Shown here: piece by piece, positions 1-7,820 of the stretch
Position numbering within the stretch: position 1 is the stretch's first letter
Layout: each line of letters starts with the position of its first letter
Origin: CAMLIZ01 sp036231905
Lineage (GTDB): Bacteria > Pseudomonadota > Gammaproteobacteria > Burkholderiales > Burkholderiaceae_C
Assembly: GCF_036231905.1 (NCBI RefSeq)
Contig: NZ_JAZARE010000006.1
Span: 310,001-374,000, forward strand
Direction of reading: 5' to 3'
DNA length: 64,000 bases
Notes under the pieces: model-generated
Seen by the model: only the letters and a program-made list of their open reading frames with translations
Database searches by the model: none
What the model was told of the DNA's origin: nothing
Made by a program: the position numbers and the translations under genes

Positions 1-837
1 CAGCGAATAACCGAAGCCGGTCATGAAGTAGCCGTACCCGTAGCCGTCGATGTAGTAACCCTGCAGGATGCCCCAGCCGAGCAGCAGCAACGCGGCCAGG
101 GCAGCCACCAGCAGCACGCGGCCACGGGCCATCAGCGCCGACCAGGCGGGGGGATGGAAGTTCTTCAGCAGGGCGATCGCCACGCCCGGCAGGAACTCGT
201 CCATGCGGGCCCAGCTGGCGTAGTAGATGTTCGGCATGTAGCCGATCACGCCGCGGTCCGCCTCCAGGCCGTTGTCGCGCCACAGCAGGCTGCGCAGCAC
301 GATGCCGCCCAGGATGCCGCCCACCACCAGGCCCCAGCCCCAGCGCACCGACAGGCGCCAGCGCAGGCCCAGCACCAGCAGCGCCGGCAGCAGCAGGTAG
401 AACTGCTCCTCGATGCACAGCGACCAGGCGTGCGAAAACGCGGTGCCCGGCTGCAGCCCGATGTTCTGCGTGAAGGTGAGAAAGCGCCACAGCGGCGGCG
501 GCGTGCGCCCGCCCATCACGGCCGGGAACAGGAAGTACAGCGCCAGCACCACGTAGAAGTTGGGCAGCGTGCGCAGGAACCGGCGGGCGTAGAAGGCCTT
601 CAGCGACGGCTCGCGCCCGCGCGCCACGCCGCTGAAGAGCTGGTTGCCGATGAGGTAGCCGCTCAGCACGAAGAACAGATCCACACCCGCCCAGCCCACG
701 GTGCTCAACCAGCCGAAGGTGGGCTCGCGGCTGACGAACACCATGTAGTGGTAGGCGAACACCATCACGATGGCGGCAGCGCGCAGGGTGTCCAGGCCGG
801 CCAGGCCGTCGGCCCGGGAGTGTGGCAAGGGCTCCAC
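1..837 (-). CDS. Acyltransferase 3 family membrane protein (partial, C-terminus off the window)
   Basis: This is an integral membrane O-acyltransferase that probably transfers acetyl or other acyl groups to an extracytoplasmic glycan or lipid; the substrate is unknown. The product begins VEPLPHSRADGLAGLDTLR and has the family's R-x10-H motif (Arg19, His30), then FFVLSGYLIG near residue 60 and the AWSLCIEEQFYLLLP signature. Several hydrophobic membrane segments follow. The frame stays open to base 1, so the C-terminus is missing. The GTG start at 837 lies one base after the gshB stop codon, so the two are probably co-transcribed. No clear Shine-Dalgarno sequence was seen, so the start is moderately certain. 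Confidence 0.85.
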   Translation of the reverse strand, partial: MEPLPHSRADGLAGLDTLRAAAIVMVFAYHYMVFVSREPTFGWLSTVGWAGVDLFFVLSGYLIGNQLFSGVARGREPSLKAFYARRFLRTLPNFYVVLALYFLFPAVMGGRTPPPLWRFLTFTQNIGLQPGTAFSHAWSLCIEEQFYLLLPALLVLGLRWRLSVRWGWGLVVGGILGGIVLRSLLWRDNGLEADRGVIGYMPNIYYASWARMDEFLPGVAIALLKNFHPPAWSALMARGRVLLVAALAALLLLGWGILQGYYIDGYGYGYFMTGFGYSL

Positions 838-838
838 G

Positions 839-1780
839 TCAGAGCACGCGTTCGAGCGCGTCGACGAACATCTTCGGCACGTCGAAGCCGGTCTGCTGCG
901 TGATCTCCTGGAAGCAGGTCGGGCTGGTGACGTTGATCTCGGTCATGCAGTCGCCGATCACGTCGATGCCCGCCAGCAGCAGGCCGCGCGGCGCGAGCAC
1001 CTTACCCACCTCGACCGCGATCTCGCGGTCGCGTGCTGACAGCGGCTGGGCCACACCCTTGCCGCCCGCAGCCAGGTTGCCGCGGATCTCGCTGCCCTGG
1101 GGGATGCGCGCCAGCGAGAACGGCACCGGCTCGCCGTCGATCACCAGGATGCGCTTGTCGCCCTGCGTGATCTCGCTGAGGTACTTCTGCACCATCACGG
1201 TTTCCGCGCCGCCCTTGTTGAGCGTCTCGATGATGGAGCCCAGGTTCAAACCATCGGGCCCGACACGGAAGATGCCCATGCCGCCCATGCCGTCCAGCGG
1301 CTTCAAGATGATGTCGCGGTGCTGCGCGTGGAAGTCGCGTACCGCCTGCGGATCGCGCGTCACCAGCGTGGGGCCGATCAGGTGCGGGAACTCCAGGATG
1401 GCCAGCTTCTCGGGATGGTCACGCAGCGCGCGCGGCTTGTTCACCACCTTGGCACCTTCGCGTTCGGCCTGTTCCAGCAGGTGGGTGGCGTAGAAGTACT
1501 CGCTGTCGAAGGGCGGATCCTTGCGCATCAGCACGCCGCCGAAGCTGGCAAGCGGGCGCACGGCCTCTTCCTCCACGATGAACCAGTCGTGTTCGTCGCC
1601 GGTCAGGCGCACGCGCCGGCAGCGCGCCGTCACCTGGGCGCCCGTCTGCCACAGCAGCTGCGCCGGCTCGCAGGCCCACAGCCCATGGCCGCGCCGTGCC
1701 GCCTCGCGCATCATCGAGAACGTGGTGTCCTTGTAGGTCTTGAAGACCTCCAGCGGGTCGGCGACGAAGAGCAGTTCCAT
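839..1780 (-). CDS. gshB: Glutathione synthetase
   Basis: This is the ATP-grasp enzyme joining gamma-glutamylcysteine to glycine, the second step of glutathione synthesis in the cytoplasm. The 313-residue product starts MELLFVADPLEVFKTYKDTT, the family's N-terminal domain. The ATP-binding region IILKPLDGMGGMGIF is near residue 150, followed by DKRILVIDGEPVPFSLARIP and NVTSPTCFQEI near the end. The length matches the usual 310-320 residues. An open frame continues upstream of 1780, but it is Pro/Arg-rich and unlike the family, so this ATG was chosen. The first-step enzyme, gshA, lies about 4.4 kb away on the same strand. Confidence 0.95.
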   Translation of the reverse strand: MELLFVADPLEVFKTYKDTTFSMMREAARRGHGLWACEPAQLLWQTGAQVTARCRRVRLTGDEHDWFIVEEEAVRPLASFGGVLMRKDPPFDSEYFYATHLLEQAEREGAKVVNKPRALRDHPEKLAILEFPHLIGPTLVTRDPQAVRDFHAQHRDIILKPLDGMGGMGIFRVGPDGLNLGSIIETLNKGGAETVMVQKYLSEITQGDKRILVIDGEPVPFSLARIPQGSEIRGNLAAGGKGVAQPLSARDREIAVEVGKVLAPRGLLLAGIDVIGDCMTEINVTSPTCFQEITQQTGFDVPKMFVDALERVL

Positions 1781-1844
1781 GGCGGTTTTCGGATCCGGTG
1801 GTGAGCGATGCGGCGGCGGGCGCTGGCCGCGGCCGGGCCCGCCA

Positions 1845-3017
1845 TCAGCGGGCGGGGCGAAAGTGTTGCACAGCCATCGCGATCGCGCCGGCGACCACGC
1901 CCCAGAAGGGAGATCCCACCCGCCACAGGGTGACGCCACTCAAGGTGACCAGGAAGGTGATCAGCGCCGCATCGCGTGCATGTTCGTCCTTCATCGCCAT
2001 GCTGAGCCCTCCGCCGATGGTGCCCAGCAGCGCGAAGCCGGCCACGGCGAGCACCAGCTCCTCCGGAAAGGCGGCGATCAGCCCCACCACCGCGCCGCCC
2101 AGCAGCCCGACCACGATGTAGAACACACCCGCCATCACCGCGGCCATGTAGCGGCGGCCGGGATCCTCATGGGCTTCGCGCCCCATGCAGATGGCCGCGG
2201 TGATGGCCGCGAGGTTGAGTGCGTAGCCGCCAAAGGGCGCAAGCACCAGGCTGGCCAGGCCGGTGACCCCGATCACCGGCGACACCGGCGTGGTGTAGCC
2301 ATTCGCCCGCTGCGCCGCCACGCCGGGCAGGTTCTGCGACGCCATGGTCACCACGAACAGCGGCAATGCGATGCTGATGGTGGCCGCCAGGCTGAACACC
2401 GGCATCGTGAACACCGGCACCGCCGCATGCCATTCGACCGCGCCGAAATGCAGCTGCCCCTGCATCGCCGCGATGACGATGCCCGCGGCCAGGACCGACG
2501 GCACCGCATAGCGCGGCCACAGCCGCCGGCCGACCAGGAACACCGCGAACATGGCGGCCACCAGCACGAACTGCGTGCGCAGTGACAGAAAGGCATCGAG
2601 CGCAAAACGCGCGAGCACTCCCGCCAGCAAGGCCGCGGCCAGCGCCTGCGGAATGCGGTTCATCACGCGCTCGAAGAGGCCGCTGAAACCGGCCAGCGTG
2701 ATCAGCAGTGCGCACACGATGAAGGCCCCCACGCCTTCGGCCATGGGCACGCCGGCACCGGCGGCCACCAGCACGGCCGCACCCGGCGTGGACCAGGCGG
2801 TGAGCACCGGCTGCCGGTAATACAGGCTCAAGCCCGCGCTGGTGAACCCCATGCCCAGGCCCAGCGCCCACATCCAGGAGGTGAGCTGCGCCGGCGTGGC
2901 GCCGAAGGCGGCCGCGGCCTGGAACACGATGACCACCGAGCTGGTGAAACCCACCAGCACCGCGACAAAACCGGCCACGGTGGCCGGCAGCGACAAGTCC
3001 CTCAGCATGTTCTTCAT
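1845..3017 (-). CDS. Benzoate/H+ symporter BenE family transporter
   Basis: This is a 390-residue inner-membrane transporter of the BenE family, whose characterised members import benzoate with protons. The product starts MKNMLRDLSLPATVAGFVAV and is hydrophobic throughout with about 12 segments. The family-like stretch GFTSSVVIVFQAA comes early, and APFGGYALNLAAITAAICMG lies in the second half. No benzoate catabolism genes occur in this window, so the substrate should not be assumed. It lies 64 bases upstream of gshB on the same strand. The short Ala/Arg-rich extension available upstream was discarded because the membrane domain starts here. Confidence 0.85.
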   Translation of the reverse strand: MKNMLRDLSLPATVAGFVAVLVGFTSSVVIVFQAAAAFGATPAQLTSWMWALGLGMGFTSAGLSLYYRQPVLTAWSTPGAAVLVAAGAGVPMAEGVGAFIVCALLITLAGFSGLFERVMNRIPQALAAALLAGVLARFALDAFLSLRTQFVLVAAMFAVFLVGRRLWPRYAVPSVLAAGIVIAAMQGQLHFGAVEWHAAVPVFTMPVFSLAATISIALPLFVVTMASQNLPGVAAQRANGYTTPVSPVIGVTGLASLVLAPFGGYALNLAAITAAICMGREAHEDPGRRYMAAVMAGVFYIVVGLLGGAVVGLIAAFPEELVLAVAGFALLGTIGGGLSMAMKDEHARDAALITFLVTLSGVTLWRVGSPFWGVVAGAIAMAVQHFRPAR

Positions 3018-3110
3018 CGCGCCGGAGCATAGGGCAGCCCGGGCCGCGGCGCTGGCGCGGGGCGCTGCGCCGCCACGCATGTCATGCGCGCGGGGCCGCT
3101 GCGCCTTCGT

Positions 3111-3509
3111 CTAGAAGTCGCTCTTCCCGAAGCGGGCGAAGCCCTGGTTCACGCCCGGCGGATCGAGCGTGGCGAGGTCCAGCGCCAGCGGCTCGCCGAT
3201 CCACTGCGCCAGCGTGGTGTGGTCCGCCAGGTCGTCGTGGGTGAGCGGATGCACTAGCACGCGCAGGCCGCTGGCCCGCAGCAGCGGCATCAGCTGCGGC
3301 AAGGCGCGCTGGTGGAAGTGGATCTCGTACTGGGGAATGGGGTGCGGCCCGGCCGGGCCTTCGCAGGGGCGGCCCACGAACAGCAGGTCAGGCAGGTCGC
3401 CGGAATCCTTCAGCGCGCCGAGCTGCCGGTGCAGCGCATCGGCACCGTCACGATCGGCCTGCGTGAAATACACATGGGCGTGCCAGGGTGCGAGTGCGTC
3501 GTCGGTCAT
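3111..3509 (-). CDS. DOPA 4,5-dioxygenase family protein
   Basis: This is a 132-residue protein of the DOPA_dioxygen family, named after plant and fungal extradiol ring-cleavage enzymes. Bacterial members are mostly uncharacterised. The His-rich pattern is clear: WHAHVYF near the N-terminus, EIHFHQ in the middle, and RVLVHPLTHDD with ADHTTLAQWIG towards the end. These His residues are the likely metal ligands. The length is close to the 110-130 residues usual for bacterial members. It follows kup with a 19-base gap and precedes the BenE-type gene, so an operon is plausible. The natural substrate is unknown. Confidence 0.8.
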   Translation of the reverse strand: MTDDALAPWHAHVYFTQADRDGADALHRQLGALKDSGDLPDLLFVGRPCEGPAGPHPIPQYEIHFHQRALPQLMPLLRASGLRVLVHPLTHDDLADHTTLAQWIGEPLALDLATLDPPGVNQGFARFGKSDF

Positions 3510-3528
3510 GGTCGGCTCCCCTGCGGGG

Positions 3529-5409
3529 TCAGATCTCCACCTTGGCGCCCAGCTCCACCACGCGGTTGGACGGCAGGTTCAGGAAGTCGGCGGCCGCGGC
3601 CGCATTGCGGTGCATGCTGGCGAACAGCTTCTCGCGCCACATCGCCATGCCTTCGCCGAAGGTGGGGATCACGGTGTCGCGCGACAGGAAGTAGCTGGTT
3701 TCCATGTCGTCCAGCACCACGCCGCGGCCCTGCAGCAGCTTCAGCGCCTCCGGCACGTCGGGGTCGTTCTTGAAGCCGAAGTTCAGGGTCACGGCCCAGC
3801 AGGCGCGGCCCAGCGGCTCGATCTCCACCCGGCGGTTGAAGCCGATCCACGGCACCTCGTGGTGCTTCACATGCACGAACAGGTTCTGCTCGTGCAGCAC
3901 CTTGTTGTGCTTGAGGTTGTGCATCATCGCGTTGGGCGTGAGGCCGGGCTCGCCCACCAGGAACACCGCAGTGCCGGGCACGCGAAGCGGCGGGCTGATG
4001 AACACCGCATCGAGGAAGCTCTTGAGGTCGATCGCCTCGTCTCGCAGCCGGTTGCTGAGGATGGTGCGGCCCTGTTTCCAGGTCATCATCAACGTGAACA
4101 TGCCGATGCCGATGACCACCGGGAACCAGCCGCCGTTGAGGAACTTCAGCGTGTTGGACGCGAAGAACAACACGTCGATCACGAAGAAGAAGCCGGTGGC
4201 GGCGATGCACAGCAGCAGCGGCAGGCGCCAGCCGTAGCGGATGACGAAGAAGGTCATCACCGTGGTGATGGTCATGTCCAGCGTCACCGCGATGCCGTAG
4301 GCGTTGGTGAGCTTGGAGGAGGACTCGAACAGCACCACCGCCAGCACGATGAACACATACAGGCCCCAGTTCACGAAGGGCACGTAGATCTGCCCGGTGT
4401 CGCGCACGGAGGTGTGCTTGATGTGCATGCGCGGCAGCAGCCCGAGCTGGATCGCCTGCTTGGTGACCGAGAAGGCCGCGGTGATCAGCGCCTGCGACGC
4501 GATCACCGCCGCGGCGGTGGCCAGGAACAGCAGCGGCAGCTGGGCCCAGTCCGGCGCCATCAGGTAGAACGGGTTTTCCACCGCCTTCGGGTCGGCCAGC
4601 AGCATGGCGCCCTGGCCGAAGTAGTTGATCACCAGCGCCGGCATGACGATGCTGTACCAGGCGATGCGGATCGGCAGCTTGCCGAAGTGGCCCAGGTCGG
4701 CATAGAGCGCCTCGCCGCCAGTGACCACCAGCACCACCGCGCCCAGCGCGATGAAAGCCACGCCGCGGTGGTGCATCACGAAGTCGATGGCGTACATCGG
4801 GTCGAGCGCACGCAGCACCGACGGGTTTTCGGCGATGTGCGGCAGGCCCAGCAGCACCAGCACCGCGAACCACACCAGCGTGATCGGCCCGAAGGCCTTG
4901 CCGATGCCGGCGGTGCCGAAGCGCTGCACCGCGAACAGCGCGGTGATGATGATCAGCGCCAGCGGCACCACGAACCGCTGCGAGGCCGGGGCGATCACCT
5001 GCAGGCCTTCGATCGCGCTGACCACCGTGACGGCCGGCGTGATCACGCCGTCGCCATAGAAGATGGCGGTGCCGAACATGCCCACCGTCATCAGCACCCG
5101 GCGCAGCTGCGGCTTCTCGTTCACCGCCGTGGTGGCCAGGGCCAGCATGGCGATCAGGCCGCCTTCGCCGTTGTTGTCCGCGCGCAGGATCAGCAGCACG
5201 TACTTCAGCGACACGATGATCGTGATCGTCCAGAAGATGAGCGAGAGCACGCCCAGCACGTTGCCGGGTGTCATCGGCACATGGGCGCTGTGGAACACCT
5301 CCTTCAGCGCATACAGCGGGCTGGTGCCGATGTCGCCGTAGACGACGCCCAGGGCGCCGAGGGTCAAGCCCGCCAGGACGGAGGGACTGCGATGTGCAGT
5401 GGAGGTCAC
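3529..5409 (-). CDS. kup: Low-affinity potassium transporter Kup
   Basis: This is a 626-residue KUP/HAK/KT family K+ uptake protein of the inner membrane. The family signature GVVYGDIGTSPLYALKE occurs about 20 residues in, followed by roughly 12 membrane segments and a hydrophilic C-terminal domain containing PGTAVFLVGEP. The GTG at 5409 was chosen because it places the YGDIGTSPL motif where Kup proteins have it. The upstream open frame has no resemblance to the family and runs through a terminator hairpin. A perfect 7-bp GC hairpin (5417-5433) sits seven bases upstream of the start, and no Shine-Dalgarno sequence is visible. Confidence 0.93.
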   Translation of the reverse strand: MTSTAHRSPSVLAGLTLGALGVVYGDIGTSPLYALKEVFHSAHVPMTPGNVLGVLSLIFWTITIIVSLKYVLLILRADNNGEGGLIAMLALATTAVNEKPQLRRVLMTVGMFGTAIFYGDGVITPAVTVVSAIEGLQVIAPASQRFVVPLALIIITALFAVQRFGTAGIGKAFGPITLVWFAVLVLLGLPHIAENPSVLRALDPMYAIDFVMHHRGVAFIALGAVVLVVTGGEALYADLGHFGKLPIRIAWYSIVMPALVINYFGQGAMLLADPKAVENPFYLMAPDWAQLPLLFLATAAAVIASQALITAAFSVTKQAIQLGLLPRMHIKHTSVRDTGQIYVPFVNWGLYVFIVLAVVLFESSSKLTNAYGIAVTLDMTITTVMTFFVIRYGWRLPLLLCIAATGFFFVIDVLFFASNTLKFLNGGWFPVVIGIGMFTLMMTWKQGRTILSNRLRDEAIDLKSFLDAVFISPPLRVPGTAVFLVGEPGLTPNAMMHNLKHNKVLHEQNLFVHVKHHEVPWIGFNRRVEIEPLGRACWAVTLNFGFKNDPDVPEALKLLQGRGVVLDDMETSYFLSRDTVIPTFGEGMAMWREKLFASMHRNAAAAADFLNLPSNRVVELGAKVEI

Positions 5410-5510
5410 GAAGGAAGGCCCCGCGGCGGGGCCAATGCTCGGAAGGAGCCGTATTGTGCCCCTGGGGCCCCGGCACTCCGAAAACCGTTGTTGCAGTGCA
5501 CCAACAATGG

Positions 5511-5533
5511 AAAAAGGGGGCATCGCCCCCTTT
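5511..5533 (-). terminator. Rho-independent terminator of the PEP-CTERM gene
   Basis: A 9-bp stem (5513-5521 with 5525-5533) has a three-base loop. Read on the minus strand it ends in a run of five T. It lies 21 bases beyond the stop of the PEP-CTERM gene and before kup, separating the two transcripts. Confidence 0.8.
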
Positions 5534-5554
5534 CGTCGGCCGAGCCCGGGTCGT

Positions 5555-6061
5555 TCAGCGGGCGCGGCGGCGCGCGGCGGCACCCACGGCGGCCAGGCCC
5601 AGCACCATCAGTGCATAGGTTTGCGGCTCGGGAACCGGATTGATCTGCGCCGACAGGTAGGTGCCGGTGGGCAGCGACTGCTCGCCCCAGCTGAACGTGA
5701 TGGAGTCCGCGGTGTGGGTTTCCGTCACGCCGACAAGGTTGGTCGTGAACGTCACGCTGCCGATCGGCGCGCCCAGGTCCAGGCTGGTCAGCTGCAGGCT
5801 CACCGGTTCGCCACTGCAGGCGAACACACCGCAGAACTGGGAGGTGGAACGGATGCTGAAGCCGGTGTCGGAGTAGTCGTAGAACTGGTTGGAGAAGAAG
5901 TTGCCGTCTTCGCCGGCGCCCACCACGGCCACGCTCTCGCTGCTGCCGAACTGGCCGACGTATTTGGTGACCACGGTGTCGCCCGTGAGCCCTGCGTGCG
6001 CAGGCAGCGCGACGGCCAGTGCTGCCACGGCTGCGGCGGCGCTCGACTTGATGAATCCCAT
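5555..6061 (-). CDS. PEP-CTERM sorting domain protein
   Basis: This is a secreted protein of 168 residues, probably processed and anchored or released by an exosortase. It has an N-terminal signal peptide (MGFIKSSAAAAVAALAVALP, cleavage after AHA). The mature part is rich in Ser, Thr, Gly and aromatic residues, with two Cys close together (QFCGVFAC). The C-terminus is a textbook PEP-CTERM tail: VPEPQTYALMVLGLAAVG then AARRRAR. The ATG at 6061 has GAGGG about eight bases upstream and precedes the signal peptide directly; an ATG ten codons earlier is less likely. No exosortase gene is in the window. The role of the mature domain is unknown. Confidence 0.88.
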   Translation of the reverse strand: MGFIKSSAAAAVAALAVALPAHAGLTGDTVVTKYVGQFGSSESVAVVGAGEDGNFFSNQFYDYSDTGFSIRSTSQFCGVFACSGEPVSLQLTSLDLGAPIGSVTFTTNLVGVTETHTADSITFSWGEQSLPTGTYLSAQINPVPEPQTYALMVLGLAAVGAAARRRAR

Positions 6062-6196
6062 GTGTGTTCCCTCGAGGAATGTTGTTTGCAAATGCGGGCG
6101 AAGTGTCTCAACCCGGGCGGGTTTTGACCGCCCCCTCGAGCCGGGGGCACCACACGTTTGCGGGGGGAACTTGGGACGAGGCGCGCGGCTGGCGCC

Positions 6197-7492
6197 TTAT
6201 TCGTAGATCTCGGCGTCGGGGTCGGTGGACTCCAGCTCGTAGCTGGCCGCCAGCATGGCCAGGCGGGCGATCACGCCGTACATGTAGAAGCGGTTGGGCG
6301 CGCTTACACCCGGCTTGACGCCCGCGCGCGGCAGCTGGTTGCTTTCGGCAAAGGCCAGCGGCACGAAGCTCGCCCCGGGTGAATTGAGGTTCTCGTCGAT
6401 GCCGCGCTCGGCGTGCACCCGGTAGAAACCGCCCACGACGTAGCGGTCCAGCATGTAGACCACCGGCTCGGCCACCGCGTCGTTCATGCGCTCGTAGGTG
6501 GGCACGCCTTCCTGGATGATCAGCTCGCTGATGTCCTGCCCGTCCTTGGCGGTGCTCATCTTGTTGCGCGTGCGGCGGCCGATCTCGTCCAGCTCCTTCG
6601 CGTCGCGCACGGTCATGATGCCCATGCCGTAGGTGCCGTTGTCCGCCTTGACGATCACGAACGGCTTCTCGTTGATGCCGTATTCCTTGTACTTGCGGCG
6701 GATCTTGCCCAGCAGCGTCTCCACGTTGCTCTGCACTTCCTCCAGGCCGGTGCCTTCCTGGAAGCTGACGTTGCGCGCCTGCGAGAACATCGGGTTGATC
6801 AGCCACGGGTCCATGCCCAGCAGCTTGGCGAACTTCTTCGCCACCTCTTCGTAGGCCTGGAAGTGATGCGTCTTGCGTCGCACCGCCCAGCCGGCGTGCA
6901 GCGGCGGCAGCAGGTACTGCTCGTGCAGGCTCTCCAGCACCCGGGGAATGCCCGCGGAGAGGTCGTTGTTGAGCAGGATGGTGCAGGGGTCGAAGTCCTT
7001 CAGGCCCAGCCTGCCGCGGGTGCGCAGCAGCGGCTCCACGGTCAGCTCGCTGCCGTCGGGCAGCGGGATGGTGGTGGGCTCCTTCACCGCATCGTCCAGC
7101 GAGCCAAGGCGCACGTTCAGCCCCGCCTGGTGGAAGATCTGCACCAGCCGCTGCACATTCGTCAGGTAGAAGGTGTTGCGGGTGTGCTTCTCAGGGATGA
7201 GCAGCAGGTTCTTCGCCTCGGGGCAGATCTTCTCGATCGCCGCCATCGCCGCCTGCACCGCCAGCGGCAGCATCTCGGGCGTGAGGTTGTTCCAGCCGCC
7301 GGGAAAGAGGTTGGTGTCCACCGGCGCCAGCTTGAAGCCGGCATTGCGCACGTCCACCGAGGTGTAGAACGGCGGCGTGTGCTCCATCCACTCCAGCCGG
7401 AACCAGCGCTCGATCGCCGGCATCGATTCGAGGATGCGCTGCTCCAGCTCGTTGATCGGGCCGTTCAGTGCGGTGATGAGATGCGGGACCAT
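6197..7492 (-). CDS. gshA: Glutamate-cysteine ligase (GshA family of beta/alphaproteobacterial type)
   Basis: This enzyme makes gamma-glutamylcysteine from glutamate and cysteine with ATP, the first and usually limiting step of glutathione synthesis. The 431-residue product starts MVPHLITALNGPINELEQRI and contains family stretches such as PFYTSVDVRNAGFKLAPVDT, NLFPGGWNNL, FVIVKADNGTYGMGIMTV and GVPTYERMNDAVAEPVVYML. This is the GshA family distinct from E. coli GshA. The length agrees with the usual 430 or so. The frame is open for 144 codons upstream, but that stretch is low-complexity and unrelated. A TACAAT -10-like box lies 42-47 bases upstream. Confidence 0.93.
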   Translation of the reverse strand: MVPHLITALNGPINELEQRILESMPAIERWFRLEWMEHTPPFYTSVDVRNAGFKLAPVDTNLFPGGWNNLTPEMLPLAVQAAMAAIEKICPEAKNLLLIPEKHTRNTFYLTNVQRLVQIFHQAGLNVRLGSLDDAVKEPTTIPLPDGSELTVEPLLRTRGRLGLKDFDPCTILLNNDLSAGIPRVLESLHEQYLLPPLHAGWAVRRKTHHFQAYEEVAKKFAKLLGMDPWLINPMFSQARNVSFQEGTGLEEVQSNVETLLGKIRRKYKEYGINEKPFVIVKADNGTYGMGIMTVRDAKELDEIGRRTRNKMSTAKDGQDISELIIQEGVPTYERMNDAVAEPVVYMLDRYVVGGFYRVHAERGIDENLNSPGASFVPLAFAESNQLPRAGVKPGVSAPNRFYMYGVIARLAMLAASYELESTDPDAEIYE

Positions 7493-7820
7493 GGGAATCG
7501 CCTTTGGTGCGGTGGAGCGCAGGGAGGGAAAAGATTGTAGGGATGTGGGGGCAATCCCTGGCCCGGCAAGGCTGATGCCATTTCGGCAAGGCGTTGATGC
7601 GCTCCGGCGCCGGCCGCGCCGCCTTGCGGCAACCGCGCGGTAAGCGCCCACACTGCCAACTGCCTCGAAAACACGGCGCTGCTGCAAGGCCCTGTGCCCA
7701 GCGGGACACATCCGCCCGCCCGCACATTTCAAACCGGAAAGGAAGTGGCAACACCGCGGCAACAGCCCGCAGGCGCAATCGACCCGCCGGCGACCCGACC
7801 GGTGAGAAGGAGTGTTCGAC
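7493..7820. other. Divergent intergenic region between gshA and the DUF4397 lipoprotein gene
   Basis: This is 328 bases without a convincing gene. On the minus strand TACAAT (7534-7539) could be a -10 box for gshA, but no good -35 box is at the right distance. On the plus strand AAGGAG at 7807-7812 is the ribosome binding site of the lipoprotein gene. No repeat, tRNA or strong hairpin was recognised. Confidence 0.5.

Noticed and set aside
3169..5643. An 824-codon plus-strand open frame across kup
   Set aside because: The translation is His/Arg/Gln-rich low complexity, antisense to kup, with no ribosome binding site or family match.
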